Source: Icerya purchasi (Eukaryota > Arthropoda > Insecta > Hemiptera > Monophlebidae). From it: DNA of 64,000 bases. Below the pieces are notes generated by a model that was not told the origin of the DNA, searched no databases, and was given only the letters and a program-made list of their open reading frames with translations. The stretch covers positions 419,996,557 through 420,060,556 of the forward strand of contig CM077115.1 in the NCBI GenBank assembly GCA_039619475.1. The letters run 5' to 3'. Positions within the stretch are counted from its first letter, which is position 1, and the number at the start of each line of letters is the position of its first letter. This document shows positions 32,401 to 43,681 of the stretch, piece after piece. Position numbers and translations under genes: made by a program.

Positions 32401-33866
32401 GCGGTATTTGATATGAATTTTCGCCCTTTATTTGTATTTAAGCTCTTTTTAAAGCGGTACTTTTTTTGCTGGTAATAAAAAGTTCACCGATAAAATATCC
32501 CCTCTGCGCTGTTTTTACCTTTTTTTTGTCCTTTTTCCAGCAGATTTTCGGCGACTCGTATCACCGTATAGAGGTTCTCGATGCGCGCACCGACTAACAT
32601 AAGCGCCTAGTAGCGAAGGAGCGGAAAGGATTTCCGAAAGATTACCGAATATAATGATAGAACCGACCATTTTTGGATGTCATAAAGTTAATCCTCGTTA
32701 AAATTAACTTAAGGTTAACATTTTTCACAGCGTTCTAGGCGGCTAATTTTCGGAAAAGGAAAAATGACCGCTTTTGTCGTTTCAACCGGCGGCATGTAAG
32801 ATTTTCCTCGTGTTTACGGATATTTTAACAAATTAACCGTCCGTAAAGTAGTGGCGCAATTTTCTTTCGTCGCAATCAAGGCACGTAATATTTTTCATCA
32901 CGTGTTTAACACGTTTTAACACAAGCAAACCAGACTTGCCAGTGAACTGGAAGAAATGTTTTTTTTTTTGTTGAAAAATTACAGAATTTCGGCTGCATTC
33001 GTACCGGTTGCCCCACGTATAAATTGTTAACAACGGAAGCAGCTCGGCAAGTCGGACGTGCGTAACTTACTAAAAATCGCTCCCATCATATTCGAGTTAC
33101 AATTTCGGCTAACACCGCTGCAATAGGATACAGTCGACTAATTTACCTTTTATTCATTTATCTACTTTCCGACTGTCGACATATTCTTACAAACTAGACG
33201 GGCCGCTCCTTCCGAAACCCCTATAACAACAATTTAGCCGGACATTTGCGAACGCATTTGTTGGCTGGCCTATCAATTTTCAATAACAATGTCGAGAAGT
33301 GGTACATTTTTAGACGGGATAAAAATTTACATCGTTAAAAATGAGATTACCTGCGTCTTCTTTCAAGGAATTGTAGTTATCATTACGGTGAAACGAGAGC
33401 AGTACTATTGCTGCGACGCATTCTTTAATATCATACAACAGAGGGGGGGGCTTTTTGATAGCACCTGAGCCGAAAGAAATTTACACGTCGAATCGTAGGG
33501 CTAGTAGTAATTTGAAAATAAACATTACGGAGACTATTAATGATTCGGTGGAGAAATTTAATCGCTTGTGCACTGTACATCGGACAAGAGTGTGTCTCCT
33601 GAGCTGAATAGAGTACTCTATTTGTTGCTGATGGTAACCCCCCGCTGGAGAGATATCTGCAACCTGTGCTGCAGTTGGCAGTTGACAAATCAGTCTAGCT
33701 GCAATTGTAGAGTAAGTGACTATGTCGGTTTTCTTAAATCCATTCGTTATATTTTTTACGTTCCTTGTGCTTTTTACCAGAAAACGGGCCATTTTAATAT
33801 AAGAATTTAAAAATCTACATTTTCAAATAGGTCTACTCTATTTATTGGATAGTCTAGAGAAACAAA
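32401..33866. other. Gene-free stretch
   Basis: A 103-codon minus-strand frame (33792-33481) overlaps frames on other strands and has no recognised motif, so I do not call it. No element ends seen. Confidence 0.45.
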
Positions 33867-33874
33867 TCTCTCAA

Positions 33875-34326
33875 CAGGGCCGTGATCAAAGTTTTGAAAA
33901 AAAGAGTAAAATTTTGAAAAAAGAGTAGAATTTTGAAAAAAAGGGTAAAATTTTCTTCGCATATTTATTTTATAAATAACAATACGGTTTCACTAATATC
34001 CCCATACTATTAATGATTTCCATCATTTTGATTTATATATTAATAATTTACATAAATGAATTACCGTATAAACACGTTAATAAAAATAGCGTATGTTATT
34101 GATTATATTCGTAATAAACAAATTTGCATAAAATATTAATAAACTATCTACAAATATGGAGCATATTTTTTCTCTTTTCTTTTAAAGATAAGAACACATC
34201 AAAGAATCATCAATATTGATTTTAAATTTTTGATTTTTTTCAGATTTTTGTGTATTTTTAATGGTTATTTTATTTCTAATAGCCCCCCCCCACACACACA
34301 CACACACCAACCCAGACGCGGCCTTG
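33875..34326. mobile_element. hAT-type MITE, uninterrupted second copy
   Basis: Starts CAGGGCCGTGATCAAAG; the right end in reverse reads CAAGGCCGCGTCTGGG. Flanks TCTCTCAA (33867-33874) and TCTTTCAA (34327-34334) match 7 of 8, as a decayed 8-bp duplication. Internal sequence matches the copy at 14097-15226 and is continuous where that copy carries a Jockey insertion. It has a C-run then (CA)n near the right end. No coding capacity. Confidence 0.88.
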
Positions 34327-34334
34327 TCTTTCAA

Positions 34335-35049
34335 TGATTATTAAGGCTAACCGTCGGAAGCCACGAAGCCGAAAGCTGATATAAAACTTTGATAGTTTCC
34401 GGTTAATCGAAATCGAATTTTGTAAATAAAATACCTTAAGATTCGTTTCGATTTAAAAGAAAATAAATCATAATTCGAATGTGACTTAAATTTCGGAAGA
34501 AAACCGCATCGTGTTCCAGGTCGATCGCATTCCAGGTACATCACACATTTTCAGCATTTCAACGGTGTACACTGCTGACGGGATTAATCTCGCTCGTGAC
34601 ATTTCGTGTTTTGGCGTATTTTTGAATGTACTCTAACTCTTCAAATTGAATATTTACGACAATCGTTAACAGATACGATGATCACTCAGAAATATACCCT
34701 TTTTTTTTTCCTCTCATTTTTATCTAATTTACACATTTCCAATAACTTTACGCAAATTCACAAAAAAAAAAAAAAAAAACAAAAAAAAAAACGAACGCAA
34801 AATCAATTAATTAACATTTGGACGGGACAGATGTTGCTGTCGAATCAGCTAGTTCGGAATAAAAATCATCTTAAGATCGAACATTAAATCAAATAAACTG
34901 GAAACGTTTTATTATCAAAAATTTCCCATCTTCAGATGGAAAAGAAAAACGCGTTAGTAATAAGATATCTTATATAATATCGATATAGATCACTCCTTCG
35001 TATTTAGTCCGCCTGCGGGGTGGGGTGGGGGGGTGTTAGGCCATCAAAC
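34335..35049. other. Gene-free stretch
   Basis: A-run tracts at 34762-34791 and a G-rich patch near 35016-35033; no coding signal. Confidence 0.5.
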
Positions 35050-36250
35050 AGAAATTAGGTTCAGGAAGCGTAAAATATAATACTTTGTTCATCGTACGGT
35101 AAAAGGTTATGTAATGAATGATTAATTTCTTTTTTTTCTGTTTTGGACACGCCAGCCAAGGACCTACAGAAACAACAAGAAAGGAAAGAGCCGTCTGTTA
35201 AACTTTGAATAGGGTCGTCAAATACGGACAATATAAAGGAACTAATGGAAATATAATGGATGGCGAGAGAAAAGAGAAAATTTAATGGCACACACACAAT
35301 AAGGAGCAACTTGAGTTTCAGCAGGCAAGAATGTAAAATACGACGTTCGACAGAAAGGAATAAACATTCAAAAAAGGTGTGGTGATTGGTGAACCACCTC
35401 CTTATTGAGGTGGAGAATACAGTTTGTCGAGGGAATAAGGGAATAGCGGGAACGAGGGAAAGGCAGAGCAAAATGGCGAAAACGCGAGAGAATTATAGAA
35501 ATGACAACAGAACTTAAGCGAAATGCCTAAAGAAATAATAGAAGAGGCAAAGATTAGGTTATATAGATATAGATAAACGGATATTGATCGTTACAAAAGG
35601 AGGAGGGGTAAATATCTGACCAAATTTTGACGTGAAACTTTTTACATAGGGAATTCAAATTAGAGGAAAGAAAAGGAACGGGAAAAAACAGCAACACGAA
35701 TCCGCTATATCATTACCTTTAATGTCCATCGGGAACCCACAGCAAATGAACACAGATGGAATAGCGAGAAGAAAGAATATAGGTAAGACAAGAATGATGA
35801 ATTCGGAAGAGTGATCAGAAAGAACGGAGCTGATCGGTTGAAGAGCCCCCTCATGGAATCAGAAATAACCAAATACTTGGAAAACAAACGACTGGAGGAA
35901 ATTAAAATAATAGAGCTCAGGATGGTCATTAATTCGTTTATCAGAAAGAAGGAAGACGAAACGATTCAGCTAAGTTAAAAACCCGGAAGGACAAAAGGAG
36001 CTCCAACAACATAAGGACTACTGGAGCCATCCGTGAAAATGGTTACATGCGATGGGAATTGGGAATAGTGCTGTAGAATTGCTGTTCTCAATTACTGCTT
36101 AAGGAAGGGATATGGAAAGTGAAGGTAGAAAAAATACTTTGGGAGAATGGTAGAGATCGGCAAAGGGGAAAAAAAGGGAGATTATTCGATGAGATTGTCT
36201 AAGGCCAAAATGAACTAGTGCGAAGAGAAATGAAAAAATCTAATCACTAA
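35050..36250 (-). mobile_element. I-type LINE 3' half, minus-strand member of an opposed pair
   Basis: Minus-strand blocks: FTDGSSSPYVVGAPF near 36030-35990 (RNase H start), MTILSSIILISSSRLFSKYL and VISDSMRGL at 35929-35840 (RNase H continued), then the frame 35471-35061 with HTFFECLFLSVERRILHSC and IHYISISSFILSVFDD, equivalent to SNHILFECSALSNERSIL and SFVLSISD in the 38404-41484 copy. Frames are broken between. Confidence 0.75.
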
Positions 36251-36253
36251 TGG

Positions 36254-37110
36254 ATGATCATCGCCACACAGAGAAGGGCAGCTGTCCGAGTTTACGCTAT
36301 TCTGGCAGGCCTATTTGATCGAATGAGGATATTTTATTATCTTGTCGGATGTTCAAAGCGTGCTGCAGATTATCGCATCTCCTCTCCATCATTCAACCGA
36401 CTACGTTATTCTTCTTATTCGCTCCTTGATTTATGATCTACTCCTTTCTCACTTAATCCAAACGGACTTCTTTTGGATACCGGGTCATGCCGGAATTGAG
36501 GCTAATGAGTTAGTTGACTCATTCGCTCGGTTATCTTCTACGTCACGGTAAGTTTCTTCCTTCTCTTCTTCCAATATTGCCCTTCTGTCTGCAGCTGCTC
36601 ATTCAAAACTATGGTTAGACTCTTACGTCTCCTATTTCTCCAACCCGGATTCCTTTTTCTTGTCTATTCAGCCTTCCCTTCCTCGTTTTCCCTGGTTTTC
36701 CTTCCATGCGTCGTTCCAACATCCCTACGATCTGCCGCCTACGCTTTGGGGACAGTTTGCTTTCTTCCTCGCTTTTCCGTTGTTACTCTCTTGTACCGTC
36801 TCCTTATTGTCCTTTGCACCCCTCCAATATCCAATTTATTTCTGATCCCAATCACATAATGTTCGGTTGTTCATCTCTTGTAACCAAACAAGCTGCTCTC
36901 TACTCCTCCCTTTTACAAATCGATATTCCCACTCCGTACAGTGCTTTGTTCATTCTCGCCCTTCCTTCTCCTTCTGTTGTCCAGGCTCTTGATTCTTTTT
37001 TGTCGGCTATCTCTGATCGTGTAAAGATCTCTTAGTCTCTTGTGTCCTTTTTCCTTTCTTCTTGGGTCAATGTCCTTGTAGACGACCCCCCTCCTAAAAA
37101 AAATATATAT
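36254..37110 (+). mobile_element. I-type LINE 3' half, plus-strand member of an opposed pair
   Basis: The plus strand reads SDVQSVLQIIASP, FFWIPGHAGIEANELVDSFA (RNase H motifs D and H-x-G-x-E-x-N-x-x-D), then from 36706 RRSNIPTICRLRFG, SDPNHIMFGCSSL and ALDSFLSAISDRVKIS, ending at the stop near 37035. A 3' untranslated segment with TTCTTGGGTCAATGTCC leads to an A-rich end near 37097-37110. The C-terminal segment keeps one open frame of 109 codons. The RT is absent. Confidence 0.82.
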
Positions 37111-38390
37111 GTATATATTAAAGGACTATTTATTATGTTGTTCTGCGGGGTGACGTGCGTATTCCATACAAAATGAGTATGTAAATGTTTTTTATGTGTG
37201 TGTGCGTGTTTTTTTTTTTTGTAAATCTCTTTTAAAAGAATAGTCGCGGCAGAAGCGATAAAAAGAGGGGAAAAAAATGACAGAAATTTCTAAATAAACT
37301 GCACTCTGCGTAAAACAGCCAGCTACCGTGGTATATAGAGTCTTAGAGTCTCGGTTAGGTAGCAGTATCTTGTTTAGAAAAGACATAATTTACCGCACAT
37401 TGAAAAAATTTCCCTTGCGCCAAGTTGATGTCGACGGTTGACGCGCCGAAACTGTTCTGCATAAAACCGGATTATTTTGATACTGCGGAAGTTTATATTC
37501 CAAAAGCTAATTGTTCCGAATTTGAAAAAAGAAAACTCAATTTGTTTTTAATATAATATTATGACTTCTTATAATGTGAATTATAAATATTTTCGAACTT
37601 CTGCAAGGATAATACACAATTTACTACCACTTTTTAAAGTTAAAACTGTACGGCTAAGGACTTCCGGCGCCGCCATATTCGATTTGCGGCAGTGAAATTT
37701 TTGGCAAAATTTCCACCATTAATTGCGAAGATGGCCCGCAGATTTACGAATCGGAAAGAGAATAATTGTACCGCAGGCGAAATACTAGTTTCTTCGCTAG
37801 CTAACACGTCTAACTTACCGGCTAACGATTATTGTTCTTGCGCTAAGCTTTACCCCTCTCGCAGCAAAGATGGGTCATGGCTGAGTAGTCCAATTAGCGC
37901 GATCCGTTCGAAAATTCCTATTTGCCACCCGGGGCCAGTTCGCAGCTCCGTTTTGTTTCTCAGCGATAAGATAAAATTTATCGATATCGGAAAATAAATT
38001 TGAAACTTTACGAAAAATTTTCGAGATGTTTAGATTTATCCTCTTCTTTTTCTTCTTCTTCTTCTTCTTATTCTTTATAGTAGGCTTGTTCGTTCCGATT
38101 ACTTTTCGGACCTGTAAAATTTTACAAATCAACAGATTTACTTAGCGAAGTACCGAATCGAAACAAAATTTTCAGTCGATACTGAGGCCCCGCCATTTTA
38201 TTTTTTTTTCTTTAGGCGCGTTTAGCGACTTTTTGGTAACGGAAAAAATTGTAGTTTCGCGTCACGCCCGTCACGGACATGCTTATAGTGTTAACAATAT
38301 CGACTAGTACGAGAAATAAAACCGCTAACGCCTCTCCACCTCTAGCTACACTCACGACCGTTTACTCAAAAACTGCAAAAAAAAAAAAGA
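37111..38390. other. Gene-free stretch
   Basis: TG-rich near 37190-37210, a (TTC)n tract at 38041-38070, no coding signal. The right edge is the left target duplication of the LINE at 38404-41484. Confidence 0.55.
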
Positions 38391-38482
38391 AAGAAATTTA
38401 ATTTTTTTTTTTTTTTTTTTTTCCCCTACCCTGGGCGCGCCAGCGGCCTTGACCCAACAACATGAAAAATTAACAGTTATAA

Positions 38483-41005
38483 CTAAATAACCAGGCGGTC
38501 AGAAATGGAGAGGACAAAGGACAGTAGCAATGGGATAACTGAAGGCAATGGGAAGGAAAGAATATAGGTGGCGTTAAAGGGAGTAGGAAGACCCAAAACT
38601 AGAAGTTGGGTGTAAAGAATAGAGCGTTCGTTAGAGAGTGCTGAACATTCGAATAGGATGTGATTTGAATCACAAATACAAGAAGGCTCAGAAGCGTGAA
38701 GAGAGCAGAAAAGAGAAGGGGACAAAGCGAATCGAAAGCGAGAAGAGGGGAGAAGAGAATGATTGATTCTAAGCCTAATTAAGGAAACAACAGTGGAACG
38801 ACGACAGATAGGAATAGATTGAAACCAAGGCAGGAAACTAGGAACCGGTTGAATAAGACGGTACTGAGAAAAGCGATTTGAGAATATAGATGGATACATG
38901 TCAGACCAAAGTCTGGAATGATTAGAGCGTGATAGAGAAAGAATGTCTGAGGAAGGGAAAGATTCGAGGAAGGGACCAGTGCGGGCGGCTGAGCGAGCTA
39001 AAGAGTCAGCTGAGTCATTTCCCTCAATATTGGAATGACTAGGGACCCATAGAAAGTCTATGGAAATGGAGCGGAACGAGAACAAAGAGGAGACAAGAGA
39101 ACGGATAGAGAGGATGATACCGTCAGAAGTATAAGAAGGAGGAGAGGAGATGGCTTGAAGAACGCCTTTGGAATCAGAGACAATCAGGAATTTGTGAACT
39201 CCACTCGTAGAGGATATGAAATGAATTGCACGAAGAATTGAGATCGACTCGGCCGAGAAGATAGAGCAGAAGGAAGGAAGTCTGAAGGACTCAGAGTGTA
39301 GGAACGTAAGAGACGTATACGCACCACCCACGCCCCCATCACTCTTGGAGCCATCCGAGAAGATTAAGGCATGGGAAGGAAAAGAAGAGTTCAGCAGCTG
39401 AAAGAATTCGAAGTTGACTACATTGTGAGAGGAACAATTAGCTCGGACTGGAAGAGAGGAGAAATTGATGGGGTGCCATATGCTATTAAAGTCGAAAGAA
39501 AAGTAAGGAAGACTGTTATAAGAGGAAACGTAGGGAGAAAAATTGGAAACACGAGCAGCTATATGCGATAAAATCGGAATTTTATGAGGCGCCAAGCGCC
39601 AGTGATTTTTGATATAAAGATAGGAAGGGATAATATTGGATGACAAAATGGGGAGGCGTTTTATTAAAAATCGATAACCGAGGAGTGAACGACGAATGGA
39701 AAGAGGTTGAGTGGAAGATTCGGATAGAATCGCAGGAATAGGAGAAGATCTTAAAGCGCCAATGCATAGGCGAAGGCAGGAATTCTGAATTGCGTCAAGT
39801 TTCGAAAGGAGAGACTTGGAGGCACTGCCATAAATGAAGGAACAATAGTCGAGTTTGGACCGAATAATCGATTTATATAGAATTAATAGAATGCACGGGT
39901 CTCCACCCCATCTGAGCGGTGATAAAGATTTGAGGAGATTAAGTCTTTTGATCGAGGAATTATAGATATAATTAATATGTTCATGAAATGTAAGGCGACT
40001 ATTTAAGAAAATACCTAGATAACATATGGAATTAACAGTGGGAATAGGTGTACCAGATACGTTGATGTTTATAAAAGCACGATTAAAGGGGCGGAGAGCA
40101 AAAATTATACAGGAAGACTTGGAAGGGGAAAGAGAGAGGTGGAGTGTAGATAGAGCATTGCTAAGATGGGACAATGAATGGTTTAACTCGTTGGTGGCAG
40201 AGGACAGATCATCTGAGGTGGAATAAACTAAAATGTCATCAGCAAAAAGGAGAGAGAAAGAGGGAATAGGAAGCGAAGCAATATCGAAAGAGTAAATATT
40301 AAAAAGAGTGGGGCTAAGGCAGGATCCCTGGGGAAGCCCACGATAGACGCATCTAGAGGTGGAAAGAGAAGGAGAAGATAGATAAAGAGTTCTATGTTGA
40401 AAGAGGTTGAGTATAAGAGAGATAAAAACCGGTGGGAGATTAAGAGAGAGAAGTTTGGAGCCCAGAGAAGGAAGATGCACATTGTCGAATGCAGAGCAGA
40501 CATCGACAAAAGAAGCGACAGTAAATTTTTTAGAAAGGAATGATTTATAGATATCTGCAAGGAAGGTACTGATGCAATCTACCGGGCCAAGCCCGGGGCG
40601 AAAACCGAACATATTAGAAGGAACTAGATTATTATGCTCAAGCCACCAAACAAGACGGTTTTTTATTAAACCTTCAAAGAGTTTGCGCAGACATGAGGCT
40701 AGGGAGATAGGACGGAAGGAACACTGACTTTTTTTTGGAATTGGAATGACGATGAAGTCATTCCAAGACTCAGGAGTAAATCCAGAGAGTAGGAAAGAGT
40801 TGAAGATATTCAGAAGGGAGAGCAGCGAGGAAGGAGAGAGTTTTTTAAGAATAGGGAAAGAAAGACCGTCCAAGCCAGGAGCAGAAGGAGAGGTTTTGTT
40901 AAGAACGGACAAGAGTTCCTCGTAGCGGAAAGGGGACGATATCTGAGGAATTTGGGAGCGAAGGAATGATCGATTCCTCGAAAGTGGGGACATACGGAGG
41001 AGCAA
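38483..41005 (-). CDS. Reverse transcriptase plus RNase H polyprotein of the I-type LINE
   Basis: The open frame covers 840 codons; the true LINE reading enters it at about 40930, so the first 20-odd residues are out-of-frame linker. RT motifs in order: SAPGLDGLSFPILKKLSP, IVIPIPKKS, FRPISLASCLRKLFEGLI, FVDVCSAFDNVHLP (motif A, catalytic Asp), GLPQGSCLSPTLFNIY, LLFADDILVYS (catalytic FADD) and ICYLGIFLN. The RNase H domain follows: IFSDGSKSDGGVGGA, FSAESISILRAI (catalytic Glu), FLIVSDSKGVLQAI and FLWVPSHSNIEGNDSADSLA. A C-terminal H/C segment (CICDSNHILFECSAL) ends it. RT copies the element RNA; RNase H removes RNA from the hybrid. Composition is very rich in Ser, Leu and Pro. The RT plus RNase H layout fits the I group (I, LOA or a near relative), but I cannot fix the clade. 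Confidence 0.92.
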   Translation of the reverse strand: MLLRMSPLSRNRSFLRSQIPQISSPFRYEELLSVLNKTSPSAPGLDGLSFPILKKLSPSSLLSLLNIFNSFLLSGFTPESWNDFIVIPIPKKSQCSFRPISLASCLRKLFEGLIKNRLVWWLEHNNLVPSNMFGFRPGLGPVDCISTFLADIYKSFLSKKFTVASFVDVCSAFDNVHLPSLGSKLLSLNLPPVFISLILNLFQHRTLYLSSPSLSTSRCVYRGLPQGSCLSPTLFNIYSFDIASLPIPSFSLLFADDILVYSTSDDLSSATNELNHSLSHLSNALSTLHLSLSPSKSSCIIFALRPFNRAFININVSGTPIPTVNSICYLGIFLNSRLTFHEHINYIYNSSIKRLNLLKSLSPLRWGGDPCILLILYKSIIRSKLDYCSFIYGSASKSLLSKLDAIQNSCLRLCIGALRSSPIPAILSESSTQPLSIRRSLLGYRFLIKRLPILSSNIIPSYLYIKNHWRLAPHKIPILSHIAARVSNFSPYVSSYNSLPYFSFDFNSIWHPINFSSLPVRANCSSHNVVNFEFFQLLNSSFPSHALIFSDGSKSDGGVGGAYTSLTFLHSESFRLPSFCSIFSAESISILRAIHFISSTSGVHKFLIVSDSKGVLQAISSPPSYTSDGIILSIRSLVSSLFSFRSISIDFLWVPSHSNIEGNDSADSLARSAARTGPFLESFPSSDILSLSRSNHSRLWSDMYPSIFSNRFSQYRLIQPVPSFLPWFQSIPICRRSTVVSLIRLRINHSLLPSSRFRFALSPSLFCSLHASEPSCICDSNHILFECSALSNERSILYTQLLVLGLPTPFNATYILSFPLPSVIPLLLSFVLSISDRLVI

Positions 41006-41453
41006 TAGAGTCCAAGAAAGAGTGAAGTTCAGGCAAAGAAGGATGGGAGAAGTGGGGACGCTCAGAAAGAGGAGATCTGAACGCTTTTGCCATTTTCCAT
41101 ATCATAGAGAGAGGCGTATCTCTAGAGAAAGATGAACAAAATGATTTCCAAGAGTTCCTCTTGGCAGATTTTGAAACGTACCGAGCCTTTGCGTTGGCTT
41201 CTTTGTGAGCTAAAAAGTTGGATATTGAGGAACAAGAACGAAAGGCTTTGAAGGTAGCGGTGCTTCTTTGGAAGGCAACTTTACACTCTTCATTCCACCA
41301 AAGAGAGGAGGCACAAGAGGAAGAACGACCGCGCGAAAAGGAAGAAGAAGGGGAGGAAGCGGAAAGAGCAGAATATAGAGATTGAGTGAAGAAGTTGTAC
41401 TGGGATGACGGGTCGGGAAAATCCAGAATAAGGGGGAGTGAGGAATCCACCAA
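40899..41453 (-). pseudogene. Endonuclease-RT linker of the I-type LINE
   Basis: 184 codons, overlapping the RT frame by 107 bases in another phase. SSLWWNEECKVAFQRSTATFK and ARYVSKSAKRNSWKSF, then MIWKMAKAFRS, match the segment between endonuclease and RT in I-type and Jockey-type LINEs (WWxxEC, then W-x-K-x-AFRS). The natural continuation into the RT lies near 40925, so the overlap marks a single indel, not a programmed overlap. Coding similarity extends upstream without a Met to the element edge at 41484. Confidence 0.88.
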
Positions 41454-41654
41454 AGATCGGAATTTAGTCCAATCTGTTTTGGAGAAGAAATTTAATTATA
41501 TTAGGACTACTAATATGCGGGAATAATAAATTAATAATGAAGTATATTGTAAAAATTCCATAACTACTACATTAATAATATTCCATAAAATAATAAATCT
41601 TGTATATTGACATTGTCGTTTCTGTTTTTGTCGATAAAGTCGTATGTTATTATT

Positions 41655-41828
41655 AAAGATTATTTTAATTGCGTGTTGAAATTAACGATGATAATGATGC
41701 AAACGGTGAAAATAATGTTGAAAATTAAGTTCATTTATATTTAAAAGATTATTTTAATTGTGTGTTGAAATTAATGATGATAATGATGCAAACAATGAAA
41801 ATAATCTTGAAAATTCATTTAAATTTAA
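41655..41828. repeat. Tandem duplication, 89-bp period, about two units
   Basis: AAAGATTATTTTAATTG starts at 41655 and again at 41744. Each is followed by GTGTTGAAATTAA, GATGATAATGATGCAAAC and TGAAAATAAT, with a few base differences. It lies between the LINE target duplication and the foldback element. Confidence 0.88.
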
Positions 41829-43677
41829 AGGGTATAGCCGGGTTTATATGGGAAATCTGCCCTTGCGGCTTTTTCGACTCGCACTTGGGGGGATCATTTT
41901 GGTGTCGAATAAAAAAAATTTAGCCAAATTTTCAGCTCTTCATCTCAAACGATCTTCGAGTTTTTCAAAAAAACCTGTTTTTTCGATTTTATTTATTTTT
42001 TTTCATAGTAAAATTCAAAATTAATGAATGGTGATTTTTTTTCCTTATTCTTAGGAATAAAATACATGAAAATATATTATGGTCATAATTTTTAAACGAA
42101 AAGCCGATTTTTTTGGCGACGGAAATAAAATTTAAATCTTTTTTTTCAATGCTTTTCTGAAGAGTTTCACTCACCAAATTTTGTCAGAAAAAGTCTTTTA
42201 TACTCCTATACACTGAGGAACTTTTTCGAAATTTTTAAAGTGGTGGAACAATATGAAAAAAATTAAAAAGTAATTTTTTTCATAATTTTACGTTTAAATA
42301 AATTTAAATATTTTTTATTGAATAAACAATTGATAAATAATAATTTTTTTTAACGAAAATACGATCTTACCAGAAAAAAAAAAACATAAAGAAAACCATA
42401 AAAAACTAAGACATATCCTGCATAAAGTTATTAAAAGTGTAAAAAATGATTGAAGACTTTTTAAATAAATATTATTCCATGCTAAATTGTACATAAAGAC
42501 GATTGTATAATATTTCTATGCTATTGGGAATAATTTTTCAGTTTCGATCCAATAAAGACGAAAATTTCGATTATTAAAGTAAGTTTATTATAATTTAGAC
42601 ACTGTTTAACATAATTATTTTAAATAACTGACATTAGATATATAAATTTTCAACAATTTATGATGATGTTTTAAGTAAGGTTAGTGTTTTCGTCACTGTC
42701 TTCATTCAGAACGACATTGACTTTTTCCACAATAAACAGACGACTCAAGGAGTTACTTCAACAACGCGCGGACAACAAGAACACAGACGAAAAGACGATC
42801 GCAAACGGTTGACAAGCGGCCATAGATTCCTTTTTTGTTACGCGGCGGTAATAAAAATTACTGGCCATAGCCGAAAACAACTAAAAATTATCTCTTTATA
42901 AGAAATAACACTAAAAGCGGAATTGATAGGCGAACACGGAATTTAAAAAAAAAAACATAAAAAATAAACAAAAAAATAAACATTTTTTTTCGCCTGTGTG
43001 TAAATCTACTATTAACAAGGAAAAATCTCCGTAGATGACAATGTAGTGCGCTAGCCTATATTTTATATGATTTCTAAAGGTCTTCATGCAATCACTTTGC
43101 AGTAAAATGTTGAAAATTTTTTTTTTATCAATGTAATTCTTAATTTTTATTAAAAAAATTTATTTTTTATGAATTTTTTAGCAATAAAAAATATTTAAAT
43201 TTGTTTAAACGCAAAATTATGAAAAAAATTACCTTTTAATTTTTTTTCGTATTGTTCCACCACTTTAAAAATTTCGAAAAAAATCCTGAATGTAGAGGAG
43301 TATAAAAGATATTTTCTGACAAAATTTGGTGAGTGACACTCTTCAGGAAAGCATTGAAAAAAAAGATTTAAATTTTATTTCCGTCGCCAAAAAAACCGGC
43401 TTTTCGTTTAAAAATTATGACCATAATATTTTTTCATGTATTTTATTCCTAAGAATGAGGAAAAAAATCACCATTCGTTAATTTTGAATTTTACTATGAA
43501 AAATAATAAACAAAATCGAAAAAACAGGTTTTTTTGAAAAACTCGAAGGTCGTTTGCGATAAAGAGCTGAAAATTTGGCTAAATTTTTTTTATTCGACAC
43601 CAAAATGATCCCCCCCAAGTGCGAGTCGAAAAAGCCGCAAGGGCAGATTTCCCATATAAACCCGGCTATACCACCCT
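41829..43677. mobile_element. Foldback element with about 495-bp terminal inverted repeats
   Basis: The left arm (41829-42320) and right arm (43182-43677) are reverse complements over nearly 500 bases with scattered differences and small indels. The outer end reads AGGGTATAGCCGGGTTTATA on the left and, in reverse, AGGGTGGTATAGCCGGGTTT on the right; the next part includes CCCTTGCGGCTTTTTCGACT in both. The 861-bp centre has no coding frame I can recognise. Flanks are TTAA before the left end and TTAT after the right, possibly a decayed 4-bp duplication. The family is unknown to me. It could be a piggyBac-like or other non-autonomous DNA transposon with very long repeats. Confidence 0.9.
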
Positions 43678-43681
43678 TTAT

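Larger units (their letters stand above)
38404..41484 (-). mobile_element. I-type LINE, 5'-truncated, best preserved in window
   Basis: AAGAAATTTAATT stands at 38391-38403 and again at 41485-41497, a 13-bp target duplication flanking the element exactly. On the minus strand the body begins inside the endonuclease-RT linker (SKTDWTKF), continues through RT and RNase H, and ends TTGGGTCAAGGCC...AGGGTAGGGG followed by poly(A) (T-run 38404-38422 on plus). The endonuclease and any ORF1 are missing, as usual for incomplete reverse transcription. One frameshift near 40925 separates the linker from the RT; after it, 840 codons are open. Confidence 0.97.

Noticed and set aside
33481..33792. 103-codon minus-strand frame, with overlapping frames on both strands
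   Set aside because: Several overlapping open frames of similar size occur here without motifs, so none can be preferred.
34606..34887. Lys-rich plus-strand frame
   Set aside because: Made largely by A-run tracts at 34762-34791.
39371..40226. Plus-strand open frames inside the I-type LINE
   Set aside because: They are shadows of the 840-codon minus-strand RT/RNase H frame.
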